This document shows, piece after piece, positions 11,513-16,860 of a stretch of DNA of 26,246 nt; positions within the stretch are counted from its first letter, which is position 1; every line of letters begins with the position of its first letter. The stretch is from a virus. Below the pieces are notes generated by a model. The model did not search any database. It had not been told where the DNA came from and saw only the letters and a program-made list of their open reading frames with translations. A program made the translations under genes and the position numbers. The stretch lies in IMG/VR virus record IMGVR_UViG_3300008113_000374, positions 1 to 26,246 of that record; one strand, written 5' to 3'.

Positions 11513-11863
11513 ATGAATACTGAAACTATGACCTCTATGACCTACATTGGCTCTTTCGCTGTTGATAGCGGACAGGCTATTGTTGGCGACCCTTGCTACC
11601 TTGACAAATGGGAGAATTGGGCTGAGGACGAACCATTTGACAATCACAAAGAAAAAGCAGGTAACTATGGTTATCTTGGCTCATGTGGAGTTACACTAAG
11701 TGAGAGTAGCGCAGGAACTCTAGGCAACTCAGAGGCAGTAGCATTTACCACAGGCTATGGTGACGGACTTTATCCTGTCTATGCTAAATACAATGAGGAC
11801 GGGCGTATCGTTATGGTTGTTATTGATTTCAATGACGAACTAAATGATGAGGAGCAAGAATAA
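11513..11863 (+). CDS. DUF4241-like protein
   Basis: 116 aa. The N-terminal VDSGQAIVGDPCYLD and C-terminal TTGYGDGLYPVYAKYNEDGRIV match the pattern of DUF4241-like proteins found in phages and bacteria ('S-G-x-x-x-x-x-D-P-x-Y' plus 'G-x-G-D-G-x-Y-P-V-Y'). Function unknown. Soluble, strand-rich. TAATG overlap with the next gene. Confidence 0.75.
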   Translation: MNTETMTSMTYIGSFAVDSGQAIVGDPCYLDKWENWAEDEPFDNHKEKAGNYGYLGSCGVTLSESSAGTLGNSEAVAFTTGYGDGLYPVYAKYNEDGRIVMVVIDFNDELNDEEQE

Positions 11864-12216
11864 TGGGAGACCGTATTGTATATACCATTAGACAAGATGA
11901 GAACCTATCTTTAAATTTATACAGCCATTGGGGTGGCTATGATAGATTTATTGACTTAGCACGAGCTCTGCAGGCAGCCGAACCACGATGGAATGATTCA
12001 TCATACGCAGCACGTATTATTGTTTCCCAGTTAATTGGGGACCAGTGGGCAGAGGAGATAGGCTTTGGTCTATGGGCCAGCACTGAGCACGGTATGTATG
12101 GAGGAGACCATCCTGATATCGTAATTGATTTAGTTAACAAAACTGTAGAAGATGAAACAGGTACCCATTCATTTACAGATTTTATTAATTATCATGGAGC
12201 AAATATAAAGGTTTGA
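11863..12216 (+). CDS. 117-aa conserved phage protein
   Basis: Opens MGDRIVYTIRQDENLSLNLY followed by SHWGG, a signature I recognise from many phage genomes. Middle part W-N-D-x-S-Y-A-A-R-I-I-V-S-Q-L-I, then EHGMYGGDHPDIVIDLVNKTV. The conserved HWGG and GGDHPD suggest a defined fold, but the role is unknown. Last gene of its operon; tandem hairpins follow. Confidence 0.75.
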   Translation: MGDRIVYTIRQDENLSLNLYSHWGGYDRFIDLARALQAAEPRWNDSSYAARIIVSQLIGDQWAEEIGFGLWASTEHGMYGGDHPDIVIDLVNKTVEDETGTHSFTDFINYHGANIKV

Positions 12217-12249
12217 CTGAGGGCCTAGAGTGGTGACCTAGGCTGATAA

Positions 12250-12330
12250 CGTGGGACGAGGGGTCCTCCCACGATAATAAAAGGGTGGAGCGTAAGTTTT
12301 CTTAGTTACTTGCGCTCCCCCACTATTTTT
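12250..12330 (+). terminator. Tandem hairpin terminators
   Basis: First hairpin CGTGGGA (12250-12256) with TCCCACG (12267-12273). Second: GGAGCGTAAGT (12287-12297) with ACTTGCGCTCC (12308-12318), 11 bp including one wobble, followed by TATTTTT. A smaller CCTAG/CTAGG hairpin lies just upstream. They end the 11513-12216 operon. Confidence 0.75.
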
Positions 12331-12338
12331 GATACAAT
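12310..12338 (+). promoter_or_regulatory. Promoter overlapping terminator arm
   Basis: TTGCGC -35 lies inside the 3' arm of the terminator stem; 17-bp spacer; extended -10 TGA-TACAAT. The predicted start falls within a few bases of the next gene's start codons. Confidence 0.6.
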
Positions 12339-12346
12339 GAAGGGTG

Positions 12347-12580
12347 ATGATGAGACGACTACAACTACCAACTAGCAACGAAGAAAAGGTTGCAAAAAAG
12401 ATAGGAACAATCTTATCTGACTTCTCTTTGGATTTGGAGCAGGTAGGAAAATACATTGCCGTTGCTTTACCTTATACAGTTTATGCAAGAGCAGTAGAAG
12501 TATTAGAGGCGGCAAACTATAATAAAGAAGTTGCAGAATATAATGAAATGCACAAACTATATCCTGAGAAATTATTTTAG
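12347..12580 (+). CDS. 77-aa hypothetical protein, near-leaderless
   Basis: GTG 12344, ATG 12347 and ATG 12350 are all in frame. ATG 12347 was chosen because the predicted transcription start (about 12345) would exclude the GTG. Helical and mixed-charge: VAKKIGTILSDFSLDLEQVG, then a hydrophobic YIAVALPYTVYARAVEVLEAA. No family recognised. Single-gene unit followed by a hairpin terminator. Confidence 0.65.
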   Translation: MMRRLQLPTSNEEKVAKKIGTILSDFSLDLEQVGKYIAVALPYTVYARAVEVLEAANYNKEVAEYNEMHKLYPEKLF

Positions 12581-12595
12581 GATATAAAAATATTG

Positions 12596-12627
12596 TGGCT
12601 GGGGATTTGACAAGGATCGCCCAGCCA
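12596..12627 (+). terminator. Hairpin terminator
   Basis: TGGCTGGG (12596-12603) pairs with CCCAGCCA (12620-12627), 8 bp with 16-nt loop, then TGGTATTTTCCGG. It ends the 12347 gene. Confidence 0.65.
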
Positions 12628-12660
12628 TGGTATTTTCCGGAGTACATTTCCAAACAACTT

Positions 12661-13201
12661 ATTACGAAACCATCAAAATTTTCCAGAAATTTTATTACGA
12701 ACTTTCAAAATATTTTCCAGATTCATGGGAATTTTCAAACATGATATCAAATATATTTTGATTTGTCAAGTATCAGGTATATAGCTTATACTGTATATAG
12801 GTATGTTTGTTGAGTATTCTTTATATACCGTCCCGTTTTCTGCCGCCCGTCTGCGGCGGTGTCTAATAAGCCTAAAAGACATTACGAACGCCCGATTTTT
12901 TTTCCCCGAAATTTGGACGGTATAAAACAATATACCCTGATCCCCTATATAAAACATTACGATAGTATATATAAAATCCCCAAATAGTTTTTAAATATTT
13001 TGCTACATTTTCTGGATATTTTATTACGAAATCAAATATTTTTTCCACAAATTTGGACATTTTTCTACATTTTTAAATCTCAATATATGAGATATATTTG
13101 TCCATATTGTGGGATATATAGGTACTTGACAAACAATTTGATATGGGGTATAATCCAGAAAATTTGGATATGTCTATATATAGTGGTTTTGGGATTACGA
13201 A
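12661..13201 (+). repeat. ATTACGAA direct repeats
   Basis: Five exact copies and one single-base variant on the same strand within 540 bp. The same heptamer core TTACGAA also occurs singly elsewhere (for example upstream of 9084 and inside ssb), so it is enriched here, not unique. Confidence 0.6.
13126..13154 (+). promoter_or_regulatory. Consensus promoter with no gene behind it
   Basis: TTGACA, 17-bp spacer, TATAAT: a perfect match. The predicted start is near 13161. No ORF with a ribosome site or leaderless start follows; the next gene (13335) has its own -10. A TTGGG/CCCAA hairpin lies in the transcribed part (near 13188-13206). Confidence 0.7.
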
Positions 13202-13322
13202 CCCCAATATGTAGATGCTCCATCCCCCACTATCCTCCATTTTCCCCCACCCATAGAAAATAATATTATTATCAGTAATATTTATTGTCTCAATATTTGG
13301 ACAAAACAGGGGGTATTTATGA

Positions 13323-13328
13323 TATAAT
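13323..13328 (+). promoter_or_regulatory. -10 box of leaderless 13335 gene
   Basis: TATAAT preceded by TGA (extended -10), ending 6 nt before ATG 13335. The -35 is weak. Confidence 0.6.
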
Positions 13329-13334
13329 TCCTAT

Positions 13335-13544
13335 ATGCCTAATAAGAATACTCAGTGGTATAAGGATTCAAGACTTATAGAAGCATTGGACCAGATACGC
13401 CAACGCAATATGGGTTTTATGTCTTATTGTTATTTTTGTGGCGCTAAGTCCATTGCTATTAAAGCGGTACAAGAAAAGCTATTTTCAGTATGTGGATCTC
13501 ATGAATCAGATGAAAATTCAGGGGTAAGTGTAAAATCCTCATAA
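13335..13544 (+). CDS. 69-aa zinc-finger-like protein, leaderless
   Basis: ATG 6 nt after TATAAT, no ribosome site. C32-Y-F-C35-G and a later C53-G-S-H56 make a CxxC/CxxH metal site. N-terminal WYKDSRLIEALDQIRQRN is helical and basic. Small regulator-like; DNA binding is possible. Its 3' end overlaps a convergent gene by 46 bp, so one of the two may be shorter or mis-called. Confidence 0.6.
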   Translation: MPNKNTQWYKDSRLIEALDQIRQRNMGFMSYCYFCGAKSIAIKAVQEKLFSVCGSHESDENSGVSVKSS

Positions 13545-13702
13545 GATTCTTCGCATAATGGGCAAAAGCTATTAACACCTCTGGCTTTATCCATTCCAAC
13601 CAGAAGTAATCCCTTATCCTGCATATCTAGGATATCCTTATCTAATCTCCCATATACTACTGGGATTAATTTAGACTTACATACTATACAGTTTGTTATC
13701 AT
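13499..13702 (-). CDS. 67-aa two-knuckle zinc protein, opposite strand
   Basis: Leftward ORF started at ATG 13702 (the frame extends upstream, but that part crosses the promoter). TGC-TATAAT lies 9 nt before the ATG, so the leader would be about 2-3 nt. Two Cys pairs: C5-I-V-C8 and C47-P-L-C50-E. Middle part KDILDMQDKGLLLVGMD. It is the only leftward gene between 309 and 16188. Overlaps the 13335 gene tail to tail. Confidence 0.5.
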   Translation of the reverse strand: MITNCIVCKSKLIPVVYGRLDKDILDMQDKGLLLVGMDKARGVNSFCPLCEESYEDFTLTPEFSSDS

Positions 13703-13741
13703 ACTAGGGTAATTATAGCATTTCCTATATACCGCCTGGTT

Positions 13742-13770
13742 TTGATATACCCGCCCAAATGCGATATACT
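13742..13770 (+). promoter_or_regulatory. Promoter for leaderless 13777 gene
   Basis: TTGATA, 17-bp spacer, TATACT, ending 6 nt before ATG 13777. Confidence 0.7.
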
Positions 13771-13776
13771 TGATAT

Positions 13777-13890
13777 ATGCCAATAAATGAATGTCTAAAA
13801 TGTGGAATATCCCTTAAAGATCCTTTATATTGGGATAACCATCAAACTATGTCAGATAATAGTATTTGGTGTGTAGTTAGAAAATCTTAA
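13777..13890 (+). CDS. 37-aa zinc-knuckle microprotein, leaderless
   Basis: Supported by a consensus promoter, the 6-nt leaderless spacing and a terminator directly after the stop. C6-L-K-C9-G and a late C32 with H22 nearby could bind metal. Too short to assign to a family; a small transcription or host-interaction factor is one possibility. Confidence 0.6.
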   Translation: MPINECLKCGISLKDPLYWDNHQTMSDNSIWCVVRKS

Positions 13891-13939
13891 CCATACCGCC
13901 CTGTTAAGGGCATATGTTGGTTATGGGGTTTCTATTTTT
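13891..13939 (+). terminator. Hairpin terminator
   Basis: CCATA (13891-13895) pairs with TATGG (13922-13926) around an inner GCCC/GGGC stem; TTTCTATTTTT follows. Confidence 0.65.
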
Positions 13940-13960
13940 CGCCGAACTTTAAAGCATAGG

Positions 13961-13989
13961 TTGACAGATTATTTCAATTGCGCTATAAT
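13961..13989 (+). promoter_or_regulatory. Perfect consensus promoter
   Basis: TTGACA, 17-bp spacer, TATAAT. Predicted start about 13996. It is followed by a structured 75-nt segment rather than directly by a gene. Confidence 0.75.
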
Positions 13990-13995
13990 TGATAC

Positions 13996-14070
13996 TAGAG
14001 ACGTTGGCCCTCCCTTTCTGGGGCCATTTCCTCTCCTCCTGGGCATGAGGTTAAAAGGCCCCCTTTCTGT
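13996..14070 (+). ncRNA. Structured leader or small RNA with exclusive hairpins
   Basis: TGGCCC (14005-14010) can pair with GGGCCA (14021-14026). Alternatively GGGGCC (14020-14025) can pair with GGCCCC (14057-14062), extended by TTT/AAA and CCTC/GAGG inside; CCCTTTCTGT follows. The two foldings share 14021-14025 and exclude each other, as in an attenuator. The second would act as a terminator. An in-frame ATG at 14045 could start a longer form of the next protein if transcription continues. No known riboswitch family recognised. Confidence 0.45.
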
Positions 14071-14072
14071 AC

Positions 14073-14101
14073 TTGCCAAAAGCGCTACACTTTGCTATAC
14101 T
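14073..14101 (+). promoter_or_regulatory. Promoter for leaderless 14108 gene
   Basis: TTGCCA, 17-bp spacer, extended -10 TGC-TATACT ending 6 nt before GTG 14108. Confidence 0.65.
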
Positions 14102-14107
14102 TGGTAT

Positions 14108-14212
14108 GTGGGTAGAGTAGTTATATGCGACATATGCAAAAAAGAGATCGAGCTGCGCTGGGGTATCTTTGCACATGATACTTTAAGTAGACACAGGAGG
14201 GAGCATAAATGA
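14108..14212 (+). CDS. 34-aa C2H2-type zinc-finger microprotein
   Basis: GTG start set by the promoter, 6 nt after the -10. C7-x2-C10-x12-H23-x5-H29 fits C2H2 zinc-finger spacing, with a further H33 and a basic SRHRREHK end, so DNA or RNA binding is likely. A longer form from ATG 14045 is possible if transcribed from 13961. Its end carries AGGAGGG for the next gene, coupled by ATGA. Might regulate its own leader, though nothing shows this directly. Confidence 0.6.
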   Translation: MGRVVICDICKKEIELRWGIFAHDTLSRHRREHK

Positions 14213-14346
14213 GTTTAGATGACATGTTATTAAGAGAAGAGATTGCTAGGGCTATTGAGGCTATACCGCTTGGTGAAGATAATGCACAATTAAATGCACT
14301 TGGCATGAGAATATTAGCAGCAGAAGTAGCAAGGGGAAATAGATGA
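14209..14346 (+). CDS. 45-aa helical protein
   Basis: ATGA overlap, AGGAGGG site inside the previous gene. Two short helices: DDMLLREEIARAIEAI, then ALGMRILAAEVARG. No family recognised. Coupled to the next gene by ATGA. Confidence 0.6.
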   Translation: MSLDDMLLREEIARAIEAIPLGEDNAQLNALGMRILAAEVARGNR

Positions 14347-14510
14347 AATACTACATTACAGATCCAGATACTAAACAAAGCTTAGAGATTCCTGAAAATG
14401 TATCTGATAGTGTTATTAGTCAGTATCTTGATAGAAAGTATCTTGGCGTAATAGGACTTGGTTCTTTTATTATTGGATTTTTGTTAGGAGTATTAGCTTA
14501 TGCGCTATAG
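14343..14510 (+). CDS. 55-aa C-terminally anchored membrane protein
   Basis: Cytoplasmic-looking residues 1-33, then a hydrophobic helix from about 34 to 55 (LGVIGLGSFIIGFLLGVLAYAL) ending at the stop: a tail anchor. Unknown function. The next gene overlaps it by 11 bases. Confidence 0.6.
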   Translation: MKYYITDPDTKQSLEIPENVSDSVISQYLDRKYLGVIGLGSFIIGFLLGVLAYAL

Positions 14511-14757
14511 CGATGATGATATGCGTGAATGGGAATTTGAGGTTGTTCATAACTCCCGCCCACCTTTGCGATGGATTGCAAATTTGTTTGGAAGTATTGG
14601 TGGATGGGCAATTCTAAAGGTTTCATATCTTGATGAGAAAGAAAACTTTGGTTTTAGATATACCGTTTATGGCAGCCTTTACAGCACATTCATGCCAACA
14701 TATTATAAATATGGCACTGTATACAAGATGAAGTTTGAAGAAGATTATTTAGATTAA
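14500..14757 (+). CDS. 85-aa strand-rich hypothetical protein
   Basis: ATG overlapping the membrane gene; TTAGGAGT lies upstream. Residues 30-45 (LFGSIGGWAILKVSYL) are mildly hydrophobic. The rest alternates aromatic strands (FGFRYTVYGSLYSTFMPTYYKYGTVYKMKF). No family recognised. Possibly membrane-associated with the preceding protein. Confidence 0.65.
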   Translation: MRYSDDDMREWEFEVVHNSRPPLRWIANLFGSIGGWAILKVSYLDEKENFGFRYTVYGSLYSTFMPTYYKYGTVYKMKFEEDYLD

Positions 14758-14760
14758 CAC

Positions 14761-14790
14761 TTGCAAAAGAATTAAGCATATGATATGCTT
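14761..14790 (+). promoter_or_regulatory. ssb promoter with overlapping operator palindrome
   Basis: TTGCAA, 17-bp spacer, extended -10 TGA-TATGCT. The -10 is one arm of a perfect inverted repeat AAGCATA-TGA-TATGCTT (14774-14790), an obvious place for a repressor to sit. Confidence 0.65.
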
Positions 14791-14829
14791 ATGTAACGGA
14801 TATCGTAACTTAGTAGAAAAGAGAGCAAT

Positions 14830-15204
14830 ATGAATCCTAAAGTAACACTAGTGGGTCGCCTTGGTGCTGATCCTGAAGCAATTGGAACAACTGGAGTTCG
14901 TCTTCGTGTTGTAACAAGTGATAGAGCAAAGAATGATAAGGGTGAGTGGGAAGATCGTGACACCTCTTGGTGGACGGTAAAAGCATGGAAGACTCTTGCA
15001 GAACAAACAAAGAAGACTCTTAAGAAGGGTCAAGAAGTTATGATTACTGGAACTATCTACCAGGAAAACTGGACAGACAGTTCTGGCAACAATAAGACTT
15101 CATACGAAGTAGTCGCAGATTCAGTTGGTTTAACTGCATATACTATTACGAAGCAGCCAGTAACGGCTATGGCTTCATCTGCATCAGAAAACCCTTGGAA
15201 CTAG
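14830..15204 (+). CDS. ssb: Single-stranded DNA-binding protein
   Basis: 124 aa with a complete OB-fold: VTLVGRLGADPE near the start, then LRVVTSDR, a DRDTSWWTVKAW block and LKKGQEVMITGTIYQENW. It coats single-stranded DNA in replication and repair. Short for an SSB: the linker is brief, and the C-terminus ends ASENPWN instead of the acidic DDDIPF-like tip that recruits host partners. AGAGAG upstream. Own promoter with a palindrome at the -10. A hairpin follows the stop. Confidence 0.9.
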   Translation: MNPKVTLVGRLGADPEAIGTTGVRLRVVTSDRAKNDKGEWEDRDTSWWTVKAWKTLAEQTKKTLKKGQEVMITGTIYQENWTDSSGNNKTSYEVVADSVGLTAYTITKQPVTAMASSASENPWN

Positions 15205-15227
15205 TTATACAAGGATAAGTTAGTAGT

Positions 15228-15251
15228 GGGGCCAGTGTAAAAGCTGGCCTC
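15228..15251 (+). terminator. Hairpin terminator after ssb
   Basis: GGGGCCAG-tgtaaaag-CTGGCCTC, 8 bp with one wobble, followed by ATTATT. Confidence 0.6.
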
Positions 15252-15275
15252 ATTATTAAAAATTAGGGGAATAAA

Positions 15276-15530
15276 ATGGGTAATTGGACAGAAGAGTTAA
15301 CAGACGAACAGAAGAAACAAGTCTGGGATTTTATTGTATTTACTGTTAAAGAGATACGTGAACAAATTGCTATGGATATTGAATATACATATGAGGTTTG
15401 GGCTACCCACGGAAAAGCAAAGAGTAGACAAACAAAGAAAGCATTCATGGTAAGTGCAGATATTGCAAGAGGATTAAACGAAAGGTTGCCTAACAGTGGC
15501 GGATCCAAATCAAACACCGCAGAGGGGTAA
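15276..15530 (+). CDS. 84-aa conserved hypothetical protein
   Basis: AGGGGA precedes the ATG. Residues 5-35 form an acidic helix (EELTDEQKKQVWDFIVFTVKEI); residues 36-75 are basic and helical (THGKAKSRQTKKAFMVSADIARGL). No family recognised. No clear promoter after the ssb hairpin, so partial read-through from ssb is likely. The next gene overlaps it by 35 bases. Confidence 0.65.
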   Translation: MGNWTEELTDEQKKQVWDFIVFTVKEIREQIAMDIEYTYEVWATHGKAKSRQTKKAFMVSADIARGLNERLPNSGGSKSNTAEG

Positions 15531-15816
15531 TTGGGTATGTCCTTGTAATGGCTGCAAGAAGGCAGCTAAGCAAGTAATTGATCAAATAGTAGAAGATTAT
15601 AAGTCTTGTCTTAATATAATGGAAGATGATGGAAAGCTATATTGTCATACATGGTATAGACATGATGATTGTGTAAGATTAATGAATCTGTTATATAAGA
15701 TTACGAATGATTCTAAATATACCCTGCCAGAAATTCGTGAGGAACTTAAAGAAGCAATTAATCATATGTTGACAGATCCTAATACATCTGAGATACTTAG
15801 AAGATTAAAAGATTAA
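15496..15816 (+). CDS. 106-aa protein with N-terminal Cys cluster
   Basis: GTG start at 15496; AAAGG lies 11 nt upstream. CPCNGC (residues 15-20), then C38, C50 and C59 with HTWYRHDDC, so metal binding is plausible. The C-terminal half is helical (YTLPEIREELKEAINHML). Recurrent in actinophages as an unannotated Cys-containing helical protein, as far as I recall. Its stop abuts the first tRNA. Confidence 0.65.
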   Translation: MADPNQTPQRGNWVCPCNGCKKAAKQVIDQIVEDYKSCLNIMEDDGKLYCHTWYRHDDCVRLMNLLYKITNDSKYTLPEIREELKEAINHMLTDPNTSEILRRLKD

Positions 15817-15890
15817 GCAGCAATAGCTCAGTTGGTTAGAGCCCCCGACTCATAATCGGGTCGTCGTAGGTTCAAGTCCTACTTGCTGCA
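15817..15890 (+). tRNA. tRNA-Met (CAT)
   Basis: Cloverleaf: acceptor GCAGCAA/TTGCTGC, D stem GCTC/GAGC, anticodon stem CCCGA/TCGGG with loop CTCATAA, T arm GTAGG/CCTAC. CCA is not encoded. The CAT anticodon would also fit tRNA-Ile2 (lysidine-modified); which one cannot be settled by eye. Confidence 0.85.
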
Positions 15891-15894
15891 CAAT

Positions 15895-15968
15895 GCGGAT
15901 GTTGCATAATGGTAGTGCCTCTGCCTTCCAAGCAGACGGTGCCAGTTCGATTCTGGTCATCCGCTCCA
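15895..15968 (+). tRNA. tRNA-Gly (TCC)
   Basis: Acceptor GCGGATG/CATCCGC, anticodon stem TCTGC/GCAGA with loop CTTCCAA, T arm GCCAG/CTGGT with one wobble. CCA is encoded (15966-15968). Reads GGA, a codon used often in this window. Confidence 0.9.
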
Positions 15969-15969
15969 T

Positions 15970-16042
15970 ACCTCTGTAGCTCAGTGGACAGAGCGAGACT
16001 CTTCTAAGGTCTGCGTCGCAGGTTCGATCCCTGCCAGGGGTG
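15970..16042 (+). tRNA. tRNA-Arg (TCT)
   Basis: Acceptor ACCTCTG/CAGGGGT (one wobble), D stem GCTC/GAGC, anticodon loop CTTCTAA, T arm GCAGG/CCTGC. Reads AGA, frequent in the leftward genes and rarer in most actinobacteria. CCA not encoded. Its last bases form part of the next gene's extended -10. Confidence 0.9.
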
Positions 16043-16049
16043 CTATAAT
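16041..16049 (+). promoter_or_regulatory. Extended -10 abutting tRNA-Arg
   Basis: TGC-TATAAT starting in the last two bases of the tRNA gene, with ATG 6 nt after it. The -35 would fall in the T arm and is not consensus. Confidence 0.55.
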
Positions 16050-16055
16050 AAAATT

Positions 16056-16214
16056 ATGAGCCTTGAAGATGATATAAGAGATATACTTTTTGAAATCGGT
16101 AAAGATGTAAAAATACATAAACTTATTGATGGTAATCTTATTATTGATATTGACTATGAAAAATATGTTAGTCAGATTGTGGACAAAGTTAAATTATATT
16201 ATCCCAATACATAG
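16056..16214 (+). CDS. 52-aa hypothetical protein, leaderless
   Basis: ATG 6 nt after TATAAT, no ribosome site. Layout: helix (SLEDDIRDILFEIGKDV), two strands (LIDGNLIIDID), helix (EKYVSQIVDKVKLYY). No family recognised. It is the last rightward gene; its 3' end overlaps the end of the leftward glycosyltransferase gene by 26 bp, the point where transcription converges. Confidence 0.65.
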   Translation: MSLEDDIRDILFEIGKDVKIHKLIDGNLIIDIDYEKYVSQIVDKVKLYYPNT

Positions 16215-16860
16215 TTCTTGGATCAAAATCAGATAGCTCTCTCACCTTGTATTGAGTTATCTTTTTGTTTGTGTATGCTGGGGCAGCTGACATTTTACCC
16301 TCATAGTCTTTTTGAATAAACATAGGATCATTAACTGCATAAACATTAAAGAATCTTTGTATCATTGCAAATGGTACATCCATAGGCATTGGGTATTCTT
16401 CAGCACAATATCTAGTAGTTCTAATACACATATCCACATAATCTTGTGTTAGATATAAAATAGCATGAGAGGATAGCATGTTATAAATGCGTAATATTTC
16501 TGGATACCCCTCAACTTTTTTGTATTTTAAATAAAACCCAGCATGACTGCTTTGTAGTCCCCATTGAGAGTTGCCCAGATATACCGCATCTGCGCCCTCT
16601 GGAACGTCTAGAATGGCCTTAAAGCTATGTGGGTCAGCATCATCCTCAAGGACTATGAAAGGGGCTGAGACCTGCCCTAGAGCCATTAATTGAGACTTAG
16701 AGAGTCCTACCCTGCCGTTCTTCTTGTCCTCTATTGCATTTATTCTTGTAACATTTTTGAATCCAAGATCTTTTAGCTGCTGCTCTATATGCTTTTTCTT
16801 ATGCTTATCCTTAGACATATTAATATAAAATACGGGGATTTCTAATAAATTAATTTTCAT
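16189..16860 (-). CDS. GT25-like glycosyltransferase
   Basis: 223 aa. The opening FYINMSKDKHKKKHIEQQL followed by VTRINAI, then GLSKSQLMAL and PFIVLEDDAD, fit glycosyltransferase family 25 (LPS-type galactosyltransferases): 'x-[IV]-N-L-x-x-x-x-x-R', 'S-H', and an E-D-D nucleotide-sugar/metal motif at residues 72-74. A later GFYLKYKKVEG fits the domain. Its sugar and acceptor are unknown. Last of four overlapping leftward modification genes; probably alters a capsid, tail or cell-surface glycan. Confidence 0.75.
   Translation of the reverse strand: MKINLLEIPVFYINMSKDKHKKKHIEQQLKDLGFKNVTRINAIEDKKNGRVGLSKSQLMALGQVSAPFIVLEDDADPHSFKAILDVPEGADAVYLGNSQWGLQSSHAGFYLKYKKVEGYPEILRIYNMLSSHAILYLTQDYVDMCIRTTRYCAEEYPMPMDVPFAMIQRFFNVYAVNDPMFIQKDYEGKMSAAPAYTNKKITQYKVRELSDFDPRTMYWDNII

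Larger units (their letters stand above)
12628..13322. other. AT-rich non-coding region, possible origin
   Basis: About 700 bp without a convincing gene. It holds ATTACGAA five times in one orientation (from 12661, 12694, 12881, 13023 and 13194) plus ATTACGAT at 12956, TTTTCCAG tracts, the inverted repeat ATCAAA-tatat-TTTGAT (12748-12764), one GC-rich hairpin CCGCC/GGCGG (12843-12859), a DnaA-like TTTTCCACA near 13045 and a consensus promoter at 13126. Same-strand short repeats in AT-rich DNA next to ssb suggest an origin or control region; this is inference. An alternative is a decayed gene region. Confidence 0.5.

Noticed and set aside
12803-12925. 40-codon rightward ORF in the AT-rich region
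   Set aside because: No good ribosome site, odd composition, and it spans a GC-rich hairpin and an ATTACGAA repeat. A TTGTCA-18-TATACT promoter upstream keeps it possible, but support is too thin.
13000-13263. 87-codon rightward ORF with one CPYC motif
   Set aside because: Low-complexity Ile/Tyr/Phe sequence, no start signal, and a consensus promoter lies within it. Probably chance opening in AT-rich DNA.
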